From: Hanleya hanleyi
Taxonomy: Eukaryota; Mollusca; Polyplacophora; Lepidopleurida; Hanleyidae
Assembly: GCA_036873755.1 (NCBI GenBank)
Contig: JAVTVY010051539.1
Span: 1-64,000, forward strand
DNA length: 64,000 nucleotides
Reading direction: 5' to 3'
Shown: in pieces, positions 45,301-56,319 of the stretch
Position numbering within the stretch: the first letter of the stretch is position 1
Layout of the letters: each line of letters begins with the position of its first letter
Notes under the pieces: model-generated
Database searches by the model: none
Seen by the model: the letters and a program-made list of their open reading frames with translations, nothing else
What the model was told of the DNA's origin: nothing
Made by a program: the position numbers and the translations under genes

Positions 45301-47465
45301 CATGCTTTAGGTCCTGAGAAATCGCGATAACAAGGTTTCATGGGGAAATCCAATATGGCTACATTGTGACCATGTTGGGTTTTCGAATCGGACCAGAAGA
45401 GGTATGCATAACTAGACCACAAGGGGTACTTGTGTACCAAATTTGAGAAAGATCCATGCAGTAGTTCCTGAGAAATCACGATAACAAAGTTTCATAGAAA
45501 AATCCAAAATGGCCGCCTTGTGGGCATATTGGATTTTCGTATCGAACCACAAAAGGGATGTTGCATAACTAGACCCCAAGAGGAACCAGTGTACCACATT
45601 TGAGAAAGGTCCATGCAGTAGTTCCTGAGAAATCGCGATAACAAGGTTTCATGGGGAAAACCAAGATGGCTGTCTGTTGGCCATACTGGATTTTCGAAAC
45701 GGACCGATACAAATATTTTGCATAACTAGACCCCAAGGAGAACCTATGTACCAAATTTGAGAAGATCCAGGCAGTACTTCCTGAGCAATCAGGATAACAA
45801 AGTTTCGTGGGACCATATTGGATTTTCGATTAGGACCAAAAAAGGCATCTTGCACAACTAGACCCTAAGGGGAACATATGTACAAAATTTGAGAAAGATC
45901 AATGCAGAACTTCCTGAGAAATGACGATAACAATGTTTCATGGGGATATCAAAGATGGCTGCCTAGTGGCCATATCGGATTTTCGAATCGGACCACAAAA
46001 GGTATCTTGCACAACTAGACCCTAAGGGGAACCTGTGTACCAAATTTCAGAAAGATCCATGCAGTAATTCATGAGATATGACGAAAAGTTTCATGGGGAA
46101 ATCCAAGATGGCTGCCTGGTGGCCATATTGGATTTTGGAATCGGACCAGAAAAGGTAGCCTGCACAACTAGATCCCAAGGAGAACCTGTGTACCAAATTT
46201 GAGAAAGATCCAAGCAGTAGTTCCTGAGAGATCGCGATAACAAGGTTTCATGGGGAAATCCAATATGGTTACCTTGTGGCCATATTGAATTTTCGAATCG
46301 GACCAAGAAAGGTGGCTTGGACGACCAGACCCCAAGGGGAACCTGTGTATCAAATTTGAGAAAGATCAGTGCAGTAGTTCCTGAAAAATCGCGATAACAA
46401 ACATTCATGGAAAAATCCAAGATGGCCGCCATGTGGCCATATTGGATTTTCGGTTCGGACCAAAAAAGATATCTTGCACAATTAGACCCTAAAGGGAACA
46501 TGTGTACAAACTTTGAGAAAGATCAATGCAGAACTTCCTGGGAAATGACGATAACAATGTTTCATGGAGAAATCCAAGATTGCTGCCTGGTGGCCATATT
46601 GAATTTTCGAATTGGACCATAAAAGGGGTCTTGCATAACTAGATCCCAAGAGGAACCAGTGTACCAAATTTGAGCAAGATCCATGCAGTAGTTCCTGAGA
46701 AACCGCGATAACATTCGGTCCAGTAAAGGTAGGTTGGACAACTAAACCCCAAGGGGAACCTGTGTACCAAATTTGAGAAAGATCCATGAAGTAGTTCCTG
46801 AAAAATCACGATAACAAAGTTTCATGGAGAAATCCAAGATGGCCGCCTTGTGGCCATATTGTATTTTCGATTCGGACCATAAAAGATATCTTGTACAACT
46901 AGACCCTAAGGGGAACATGTGTACAAAATTTGAGAAAGATCAATGCAGAACTTCCTGAGAAATGACGATAACAATGTTTCATGGTGAAATTGGATTTTCG
47001 ATTCGGATCCAAAAAGGCACCTTGCACAACTAGACCATAAGGGGAACCTGTGTACCAAATTTGAGAAAGATCCATGCAGTAATTTCTGAGAAATGACGAT
47101 AAAGTTTCATGGGGAAATCCAAGATGGCTACGTGGTGGCCATACTGGATTTTCCAATCGGACCAGAAAAAGGCATCTTGGACAACTAGACCCCACGGGGA
47201 CCCTGTGTACCAAATTTGAGAAAGATCCATGCTGTAGTTCCTGAGAAATCGCGATAACAAGGTTTCATGGGGAAAACCAAGATGGCTGTCTGTTGGCCAT
47301 ACTGGATTTTCGAAACGGACCGAAAAAGATATTTTGCACAACTAGACCCCAAGGGGAACATATGTACCAAATTTGAGAAAGATCCCTGCAGTACTTCCTG
47401 AGAAATCACGATAACAATGTTGCATGGAAAACTCCGAGATGGCCGCCTGGTGGCCATATTGGTTT
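39370..47465 (-). repeat. ~157 bp satellite, long array, first part (block A)
   Basis: About 50 monomers of 154-158 bp lie in the reverse orientation to 4690-5745. Typical words are GTGTACCAAATTTGAGAAAG, ATCCATGCAGTAGTTCCTGA, GAAATCGCGATAACAA, TTTCATGGGGAAATCCAAGA and GGCCATATTGGATTTTCGAA. Monomers vary by roughly 5-20%, with occasional truncated ones. Blocks of monomers are duplicated (a 239-bp unit at 44731-45209, and larger blocks about 4.2 kb apart). Overlapping - strand frames up to 136 residues move to a new frame each unit and are not called as genes. Confidence 0.92.
44731..45260 (-). repeat. 239-bp higher-order unit within the satellite
   Basis: GTGGCCATATTGGATTTTCC recurs at 44731, 44970 and 45209. 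The intervening 239 bases are almost identical and consist of one full monomer plus a truncated one. This is the youngest-looking amplification in the array. Confidence 0.85.
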
Positions 47466-49106
47466 GGCTTTGTGAGTTGCTTGAATTTCTCATTAAAAAT
47501 TTGGCAACACAATATGTCAGCAGCATATGTTAAATGTGATGATTTTAATCAACGTCACAAAACACTGTTGCAGAAACTTATAAAACAGGGCTATTCTACC
47601 AAGCGCCTCCACTCAAAGTTTCTCAAATTTGGCGATACATATCGCATGCTGATAGCAAAATACGAACGTAGCGTGCAAGATCTATGGGGCTACGTTTCGT
47701 AACATGTGTCTAATTCCGCTTAACCCGGGGCTAGGGGCCGTATGAACCCATGTACTTCAAGATCCTCATGGTACTCATATGAACAGTCACAATCAAAAGC
47801 GTGACTGAGATACATCATTCTTTAGATGACGACTTTACAACGAATATTATGGATTAAGAATACTGATCAGCGATACGGATTTGATATTTTTGGAACATCA
47901 TCATGTCTTGCCGGCATCAGTGAAAACTGTTGACCGCTTCTCTCTTGCAAGAAACAAGCCTATGTTTATGTATACAATGATTGTCTTTTGAATTTGGTGC
48001 TAATACTGTTATATGGAATATGGAATAGGTCTTTGGATTATGGACGCGGATATTCTCTAATGGACGACGGCTGGATTATGAATGACGGACTAGACGCTTG
48101 TAATTCCAATGGGTACTAATTGTGCACCCCTGTTGGCTGACCTGTATCTGTTCTCTTATGAATATGACTATATGCAGGCGCTTTCAAAAACCGATCCATT
48201 CAAAGCCCGTTCCTTCTCATTCACCAAAACGCTATATAGACGATCTTCTCGCTGTGGATAATCGCTATATAAATGACGCAGTGAAGGATATATATCCACC
48301 TTCATCGGATTTGAAGGAAACTACAGATAGCCCCTACAGGCACATCTTATTTAGATCTCTATCTCTATAAAAATGAAGCGGGCATTCTCTCTCGTCGACT
48401 TTATGACAAAAGAGATGATTACAATTTCGACATCGTAAACTATCCCTTTCTGGATAGTAATATTTCAGTGGGACCTGCATATGGCGTATACATATCTCGC
48501 TTAGTAGCATTTGCTAGATCCTGTGTTAAATGTGATGATTTAATCAACGTCACAAAACATTGTTGCAGAAACTTATAAAACAGGGCTATTCCACCAAGCG
48601 CCTCCACTCAAAGTTTCTCAAATTTGGCGATACATATCGCATGCTGATAGCAAACTACGAACGTAGCGTGCAGGATCTATGGCGCTACGTTTCGTAACTT
48701 GTGTCTAATTCCGCTTAACCCGAGGCTAGGGGCCGTATGAACCCATGTACTTCAAGATCCTCATGGTACTCATATGAACAGCCACAATCAAAGCGTGACT
48801 CAGATACACCATTCTTTAGATGACGACTTTACAACGACTATTATGGATTAAGAATACTGATCAGCGATACGGATTTGATATTTTTGGAACATCATGATGT
48901 CTTGCTGGCATCATTGAAAACTGTTGACCGCTTCTCTCTTGCAGGAAACAAGCCTATGTTTATGTATAATATGATTGTCTTTTTGAATTTGGTGCTAATA
49001 CTGTTATATGGAATATGGAATAGGTCTTTGGATTATGGACGCGGGTATTCTCTAATGGACGACGGCTGGATTATGAATGACGGACTAGACGCCTGTAATT
49101 TCGAAT
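47466..49106 (+). mobile_element. RT retroelement insertion in the satellite: two tandem partial copies
   Basis: The first copy (47466-48111) has a 5-prime-truncated RT fragment with an internal deletion, the RT C-terminus (KYERSVQDLWGYVS), the 3-prime module and the terminal segment. The second (48112-49106) starts inside the RT at MGTNCAP, shows FSYEYDYMQALSKTDPF, a frameshift before YIDDLLAVDNRYINDAVKDI, another before the YPFLDSN...GPAYGVYISRL block, and a full 3-prime region ending GACGCCTGTAATT. The copies abut head to tail. The satellite on either side is continuous with an uninterrupted counterpart at 43600-43660, which gives the insertion limits. Confidence 0.85.
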
Positions 49107-51455
49107 GAGTCCACAGAAGGTATCTTTCAAAACTAGACGACAAGGGGAACCTGTGTACCAAATTTGAAAAAGATCCATGCAGTAGTTCCTGAAAAATCGC
49201 AATAACAAAGTTTCATGGGAAAATCCAAGATTGCCGCCTGATGGACATATTGGATTTTGGAATCGGACCAGAAAGGGTATGTTGCACAACTGGACCACAA
49301 GGGGAACCTGTGTATCAAATTTGAGAAAGATCCATGCAGTAATTCCTGAGATATGACGATAAAGTTTCATGGGGAAATCCCAGATGGCCGCCTAGTGGCC
49401 ATATTGGATTTTCGAATCGGACCAGAAAAGGTATCTTGCACAACTAGACGCCAAGGGGAACCTGTGTACCAAATTTGAGAAAGATCCATGCAGTAGTTCC
49501 TGAGAAATCGCGATACCAATGTTTCATGGAGATATCAAAGATGGCTGCCTGGTGGCAATATTGGATTTTCGAATCGGACCAGAAAAGGTAGCTTGGACAA
49601 CTATACCCCAAGGGGAACCTGTGTACCAAATTTGAGAAAGATGCATGCAGTAGTTCCTGAGAAATCACGATAACAAAGTTTCATGGAAAAATCCAAGATG
49701 GCCGCCTTGTGGCCATATTAGATTTTCGATTCGGACCAAAAAAGGTATCTTGCACAACTAGACCCTAAGGGGAACATGTGTACAAAATTTGAGAAAGATC
49801 AATGGAGAACTTCCTGAGAAATGACGATAACAATGTTTCATGGTGATATCCAAGATGGCTGCCTGGTGGTCATATTGGATTTGCGAATCGGACCAGAAAA
49901 GGTATCATGTACAACTAGATCCTAAGGGAACATGTGTACAAAATTTGAGAAGGATCAATGCAGAACTTCCTGAGAAACGCCGATAACAATGTTTCATGGG
50001 GAAATCGAAGATGGCTGCCTGGTGGCCATATTGGAATTTCGAATCGGACCACAAAAGGAATCTTGCACAACTGGAACACAAGCGGAACCTGTGTACCAAA
50101 TTTGAGAAAGATCCAGGCAGTACTTCCTGAGAAATCACGATAACAAAGTTTCGTAGGGAAATTGGATTTTCGATTTGGACCGAAAAAAGAATCTTGCACA
50201 ACTAGACCATAAGGGGAACCTGTGTACCATATTTGAGAAAGATCCATGCAGTAATTCCTGAGAAATGAGGATAAAGTTTCATGGGGGAAGCCAAGATGGC
50301 TGCCTGGTGGCCATATTGGATTTTCGAATTGGACCAGAAATGGCAGCTTGGACGACTAGACCCCAAGGGGAACCTGTGTACCAAATTTGAGAAAGATCCA
50401 TGCAGTAGTTCCTGAGAAATCACGATAACAAATTTTCATGGTGATATCCAAGATGGCTGCCTGGTGGCCATATTGGATTTTCGAATCGGACTGCAAAAGG
50501 GATCTTGCATAACTAGACCCCAAGAGGAACCAGTCTACCAGATTTGAGAGAGATCCATGTTGTAGTTCCAGAGAAATCGCGATAACGAGGTTTCCTGGGG
50601 AAAACCAAGATGGCTGTCTGTTGGCCATACTGGATTATCGAAACGGACGGAAAAAGATATTTTGCACAACTAGACCCCAAGGGGAACCCATGAACCAAAT
50701 TTGGCAAAGATCCATGCAGTAGTTCCTGAGAAATCGCAATAACAAAGTTTCATTGGAAAATCCAAGATGGCAGCCTGATGGACATATTGGATTTTGGGAT
50801 CGGACCAGAAAAGGTATCTTGCACAACTGGCCCACAAGGGGAACCTGTGTACCAAATTTGAGAAAGCTCCAGGCAGTACTTGCTGAGAAATCACGATAAC
50901 AATGTTGCATGGAAAAATCCAAGATGGCCGCCTGGTGGCCATATTGGATTTTCGAATCGGTCCAGAAAAAGGTATCTTGCACAACTACACGACAAGGGGA
51001 ACCTGTGTACCAAATTTGACAAAGATATATTCAGTAGTTCCTGAGAAATCGCAATAACAAAGTTTCATGAGAAAGTCCAAGATGGCCGCCTGATAAACAT
51101 ATTGGATTTTGGAATCGGACCAGAAAAGGTATCTTGCACGACTGGACCACACGGGGAACCTGTGTACCAAATTTGAGAAAGATCCATACAGTATTTCCTG
51201 AAAAATCGCGATAACAAAGTTTCATGGAAAAATCCAAGATGGCCCTTTTGGCCATATTGGATTTTCGATTCGGACCAAAAAAGGTATCTTGCACAACTAG
51301 ACCTTAAGGGGAACATGTGTACAAAATTTGAGAAAGATAAACGCAGAACATCCTGAGAAACGACGATAACAATGTTTCATGGGGAAATCTAAGATGGCTG
51401 CCTGGTGGGCATATTGGATTTTCGAATTGGACCGCAAAAGGGATCTTGCATAACT
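49107..51455 (-). repeat. ~157 bp satellite, long array, second part
   Basis: About 15 further monomers follow after the RT insertion, ending in CTTGCATAACTACGC, where the array stops and unique sequence begins. There is no sign here of the flank present at the other end. Confidence 0.9.
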
Positions 51456-51698
51456 ACGCTACAGACGAAATTAAATGCTTTGCCTTTCAGTAAAATGCAA
51501 CAGTTCTAATTCTTGGGAAAATAATTCGCACATAAAACACCTTTTCTGTGTTAGTGGTGTTTTGCCAGAGATTATCTGAAACGAATATAAATAAAAAACG
51601 CACGTTAATAGAGGCCTATATTGTCAACGAAAAAATGTGGAGTGAATCATCTGCGAAAAAGACATGTTTTTAGCGATGTACCGATCGTATACATATAT
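51456..51698. other. Spacer between the two large arrays
   Basis: About 240 bases of AT-rich sequence without recognised content. Confidence 0.5.
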
Positions 51699-52195
51699 AT
51701 GCCAGGTAACTTTACGTGGTAGTCTTTCCATATCATAATATATAGCGTAGGTAAGTTCACGTACTAGTCTCTCTATATAATAATCTATAGCGTAGGTAAG
51801 TTCACGTACTGGCCTCTCTATATAATGATATATAGGGTAGGTATTAAAGCTCACGTACTGGTTTCTCCATATCATAATATATAGCGCAGGTAAGTTCACG
51901 TACTAGTCTCTCTATATAATAATATATAGGGTAGGTAAGTTCACGTACTGGTCTCTTTATATACGGTAATAATACATAGCGTAGGTAAGTTCACGTACTA
52001 GTCTCTCTATATCAATATATAGGGTAGGTAAGTTCATGTACTAGTCTCTCTATATATAATATATAGCATAGGTAAGGTCACGTACTAGTCACTCTATATC
52101 ATAATGTATTGCTTAGGTACATTCACGTACTAATCAAGCTATATCATAACATATAAGGTAGGAAAGTTCACGCACTCAACGCTCTATATCATAAC
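51699..52195 (+). repeat. 45-bp minisatellite, short left part
   Basis: About 11 units contain GGTAGGTAAGTTCACGTACT and CTCTCTATATCATAATATAT. The last units are unusual (TATTGCTTAGGTAC, then CAAGCTATATCATAACATAT, then ACGCACTCAACGCTC) and recur in the same order at 60090-60180. Confidence 0.9.
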
Positions 52196-53925
52196 TTATT
52201 AATCAATTATCAATGATATGAATCCAATACAAAGAAATCGGCCTGCTTGATATGACCCCAAACCGGGCCAATATGAGGAAGGCGGGACAATACGGAAAAA
52301 CAGGTCCAATACGGGAAAACAGGGCCAATATGGGCTGGGCCAATATGACTTTCAACATGGCGACGCTGAGGATGAACGATCCTCGATCTTCTCCGAATGA
52401 TGTCACTGATTTCTCTGACTTTGAACGGATATTCAATGGCTTATGTGATAATTTTCGATAGAGCTATACTTGCCGATACACAAACCTTGAAATCAAGTGA
52501 GGTGAGTCATGCTGAAATAGACTATAGTGACGCGAGCGCGAAATCGACGTGCTAATTACAAGCAGACGTCAAAACAGCAATCCAACACTTACAGCATTTC
52601 ACTGATGAACGAAGCGATAACTACAGTGATATTTTACAACAGAAAGATGTCAGACTTGCAGCTAGAAGAGTTATTCACATATGGATAGAACCGATAGAAA
52701 TTATGCGGTCGAAACACCTGTAAAATGATGTTGAAAACTAGGGTCTCCATAGCATGATACGTCTTCGATCCTCAAATCGGGACTGGATATGGACCAAATT
52801 TACGCCAGATTATAAGGTTGTATTTACTGCACCGTTCTTATCAAATAAAATTAGTATTTCATCTGCTTGTATCTTTTTGACTCCGTTTCATACGTTGAAG
52901 ACCCACGCCCAGGTTGAAGATGATCGGCCTATTCACCGTCCCGATTGTCACCGTCGTTTCCGATAGCGTTACTAGAGAGGTTTAGTTACACGTTGAGCGG
53001 CAACGGGAACGTGTAAGATTCAGTTACGCGTTACACGTTGACGTCGCAAGGGAAAATGTGTTTAGTTACCCGTTCTCCACCCTGTTGGTCTAAGTATTCC
53101 AAGTAGGTCTATAGTCGTGATGCTGTTCGAATTTTTAAGTGGAGTATATATATTCTAATTTCGCAGCCTAACAGATTGCCATTTGCCACATTATTATTTA
53201 ACAAGTTACATTATAGACACGAAAATACAAAATTCATTTTCAACTTACATGTGTTTGATTTGCACCATATTTTGACACGTATATTTAGCCTATGGCTCCG
53301 TTGCATATTACTGAGAGTACAAATAAAAACCTGTCCGTTCACTGACCCTTGACTTCAGCTTATCAGCCACTAGGTTGTATAATTTCACTTTTCCTATCTT
53401 TTAACACAGGAGATTATTTTGAACTGGTGATAACTGGCAGGCTTTTATGTATATGTACTATATTTTCCCGCTATTCAAAGAAAGTGCATGTCATTATGCT
53501 TGAATACTGGAAAAGTATAATACATATGTACAAAATTTTGTCATTTATCGCCAGTTCAAAATACTCTCCTGAGTTAATAGATGGGGCAAAGTGAAAATAT
53601 ACCACCCAGCAGCTGATTAGATGAAGTCATCGGTCAGCGAACATACAGCCTCTTCTTGTTCTCTCAATAATGCGCAACTGAACCATTTCTGAAAGCAAGC
53701 AATTCTTGTGCCTTAATCAGCAGCTTCTGTTTAAATGAAGAGATAATTCAAGAAAATTCTTTCGCCAAATAATAATCCCTTTCTAATTTAGAGATGAAAA
53801 AATAAGTTTTTCCACTGTAATAGTGATAACCAAAATATTCAGCAGGAAGGATGGCAAATCCGTACCACACGCCGTCCGTGATACACCATATAACTTGCCC
53901 CGACCCAATGACAGAAATAATTCCG

Positions 53926-54506
53926 TTAACCCTATCTGGCCTGGGCTATTTGAGGTGTACCGCAGCCTGGGGGGGGGGCGGAAAGTGCCCCCACTATATA
54001 TTTTGGCTAAGGCTAGCGGGCTGAAACTTACCACACTATATCTTTGGATCAAGCTCTACAAGAAAATGTAAAAAAAATCCAAGATGGCCGCCATGATGAC
54101 GTCACTGCAACGTCATTTTCAAAAGAACATTTTTTGACGATTTTTCGGTCAAAATCTTCGATTTTTTTATTTTTGTTTTTTCTTCGCAAAAACTGCATGA
54201 TAAACTAGTAAAAAATAATCTGATATGAAATCAAATAAGTTTTACCCACTTTTCGGAAAAGAAAGGCAAAATTTTTGAAGAAATATGACGAAAATATCAC
54301 TGTTTCTGGTACCTCACATGGCCGCCATTTTTAATTTACCCATGATCTTCTGCTTGTGAGGTTAAGGCTCAAAATGACCCCAATATGATATTCTATAACG
54401 TCACGAAGTTTCAGCTCTCCATTTTTTGGCGTTCCGGAGATATCGCAGAAAGTTTGGTAGGGGGGCATTTTGCCCCCCCCCCCTCCTCCAGGCCTGGTAG
54501 GGTTAA
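53926..54506. mobile_element. TTAA-flanked, piggyBac-like MITE
   Basis: The left end is TTAA then CCCTATCTGGCCTGG; the right end reversed is TTAA then CCCTACCAGGCCTGG. Both are followed by a long G-run and a GCCCCC stretch. TTAA duplication with CCCT-starting TIRs is the hallmark of piggyBac. The body has no transposase. It contains AAAATCCAAGATGGCCGCCA, a word also used by the 157-bp satellite. Confidence 0.6.
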
Positions 54507-55100
54507 TGAGGGAAGGGAGGGAGGGGTAACAAATCAGGGGGTGTTTTTTTGGTAACGCTAAGAAATATGGTTTCAATAAAATGCACAGAACGCGTTGAAT
54601 CAACATGCTGAATTTTTGCGTAATTTTTGAAGAAATATGGCGAAGATATCACTTTTCTGGTACCCCACATGACCGCCATTTTGAATTTACCCATGATTCC
54701 CTGATCAGGGGGTCATGCAAGTAGACTCAAAATGACCCCAATATGATAATCGAAAAAGTGACGGAGATTCAGCTCTCAATGTTTTGTCATTCCGAAGATA
54801 CAAGCAAAAAACCACCAAAAACGGAAAGTGCGTTTAACCCTACCAGGCTGGAAGGGGAAGGGGGGAGATGCATCCGCCCCTAGCAAGCCCTGATCGATTT
54901 GGGGGTATGTCCCTACACGCCTGTTGTTGGGGGATTTCTGCCCAGCCCCAGCCCCAGCTCTAACAGGAAATGTAAAGAAATCCCAGATGGCTGCCATGAT
55001 GTCATCAATTTGGACCGTTATCGCCGATTCTATTGTACCGATTTTCCGATGTTTTTATTCGATATTTTCTCTAATTATTGTGACAGAGAATAATTAGTTT
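54507..55100. repeat. Diverged duplicate of the TTAA element interior
   Basis: TTGAAGAAATATGGCGAAGA...GGTACCCCACATGACCGCCA at 54627-54690 parallels 54275-54330, about 350 bases upstream. A third element end, TTAACCCTACCAGGCTGG, lies at 54834, and an AAATCCCAGATGGCTGCCAT block at 54978 parallels 54075. This indicates two overlapping or tandem members of the family. Confidence 0.65.
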
Positions 55101-55189
55101 TGACCAAAATAAATATATGATATGCCGAGTTGTAATATTTGACCCTAACCTGATTTAGTGTGACAACTGTTTTTACATTTCCTGTATAT

Positions 55190-55352
55190 ATTGTGAGTGA
55201 GTTAGTGAATATGATTTAAAGTCGCTTTCGACAATATTTCACTCATATTTGGTTCCTATTTCTTTTCACACACGGAACCCCACGCGTCCCCCAGTTAGTC
55301 GCCTCTTACAACAAGTTGCCTTGAAGAACTGAGGCCTATTCCTAGTACCACT
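55190..55352 (+). mobile_element. SINE-like block resembling a molluscan family
   Basis: It starts GTGAGTGAGTTAGTGAATAT and ends with AGTTAGTCGCCTCTTACAAC and GAGGCCTATTCCTAGTACC. From memory, a start of this kind with a final GTTAGTCGCC...TTACGACAAGC...GGCCTATTC block is common in gastropod and bivalve genomes. The middle is divergent or deleted. This is the main hint of a molluscan source. Confidence 0.5.
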
Positions 55353-56179
55353 AATTATTTTTGGGCTATTACGACATGGAATTTTTTCTGTTGAAGATAT
55401 CAAACATAAATTTTTTATTGTATTTCTGGTAAATATTATTCAAAGAAACCAAAACAAATTTTTACACAGGTCGGGGCAAGTTTCAAAATTGTTCAACTGT
55501 TGAGTGAGGATTTCTTGAAACAATTTCAGGTTGGTCAACAGTTTGTGCTTCATTCAATAGCTTAGAGGTACATCTGATAAGTTCATCAATATCAAATTAG
55601 TATTAATGCATTGTAAGCAAAGATAGAGCAGCTGTCCCCTACTTTGGGGAAATATCAGAAGAAATGGCTATGGTTGCGTTATAACGTACAGTTCCAAAGG
55701 CTGCCGGACAGACCATCTTCATGAATCATTACAAAAATTCCGCGCTGAGTTTTCTGAAAGATTTGCGATGAAAATAAAAGAGAAACACCCCAATTCGACA
55801 TATCCAATGTGAAAACGCCTAGCAGCTCAATAATTTAGAAAATCATCGTAATATAGGTTCACGTACGTGTAGAGTGGCACCATGACGTTCAAAACGTCAG
55901 CCTGTGCCGGTCCCGACTTATGGCACGGTGCCAAGTGCGCAGGAAACGATGACGTCATGCGTACGCGTTGACGTTAAACGTGTAACTAAACCTCTCTAGT
56001 GATTGTAGAGGGGATCGACTTTCCGACGATAATGGCACTTCAAAAAGCACATAATAATAATCGTAGGAAATAGGCCTATTGTGAAGGAAGAAACACAGGG
56101 AGTCGCTGAACTAAAATATTCCTTGATGCATGTTTCAATAAAAAAAAATTGTAGGTGAGTTAATTAATAAAAATGTCAT

Positions 56180-56309
56180 TAACCAAGTGTTTTCATATTG
56201 GCCTGGTTATAGGTCCTCGGTCAGCCGCATTGGCCCTCGGCCTGCGGCCTCGGGCCAATACGGCAGGCCTCGGACCTATAACAAGGCCAATATGAAAACA
56301 CTTGGTTAA
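56180..56309. repeat. 130-bp imperfect palindrome at the right end of the insertion
   Basis: TTAACCAAGTGTTTTCATAT on the left and its complement on the right are perfect at the outer edge. With a few mismatches the arms continue through GGCC, GTTATAGGTCC and CATTGGCCC to a GC-rich loop. The arms are about 60 bases. It coincides with the insertion's right end, so it is probably part of the transposon terminus. Confidence 0.85.
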
Positions 56310-56319
56310 TAACATAATA

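Larger units (their letters stand above)
52971..56000. mobile_element. ~3.0 kb TIR element nested in the 4.1 kb insertion
   Basis: The left end ACTAGAGAGGTTTAGTTACA and the four bases after it (CGTT) match the inverted right end at 55977-56000 perfectly over 24 bases; weaker similarity continues inward (AACG.CAACG words). Subterminal copies of TTTAGTTAC(A/C)CGTT and GTTACGCGTTACACG follow on the left. No clear target duplication was found. It encloses the TTAA element and the SINE-like block. No transposase frame was recognised. Confidence 0.7.
52196..56319. mobile_element. ~4.1 kb insertion in the 45-bp array
   Basis: The array stops at ...ATATCATAAC (52195) and resumes at ATATTATGGTAGG (56320). 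The same sequence without interruption is at 60140-60200. Ends are TTATTAATCAA on the left and, reversed, TTATTAACCAA on the right (from 56311 inward). CATAAC and CATAAT flank them and may be a 6-bp target duplication. Near the left end GGGCCAATATG, CCAATACGG and similar words repeat, matching GGCCAATA words in the right-end hairpin. A 69-residue + frame (52252-52461) ends MATLRMNDPRSSPN...FSDFERIFNGLCDNF; it could be an element's first exon but is not recognised. No transposase was identified. Confidence 0.75.

Noticed and set aside
39370..51455. Many overlapping reading frames of 60-136 residues with similar protein sequence
   Set aside because: The ~157 bp monomer is not a multiple of three, so the same DNA is read in successive frames. 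Several frames are open at once and indels shift them. This is satellite DNA, not a protein family.
54331..54606. 91-residue - strand frame
   Set aside because: It overlaps the C-run and the right end of the TTAA element; there is no domain.
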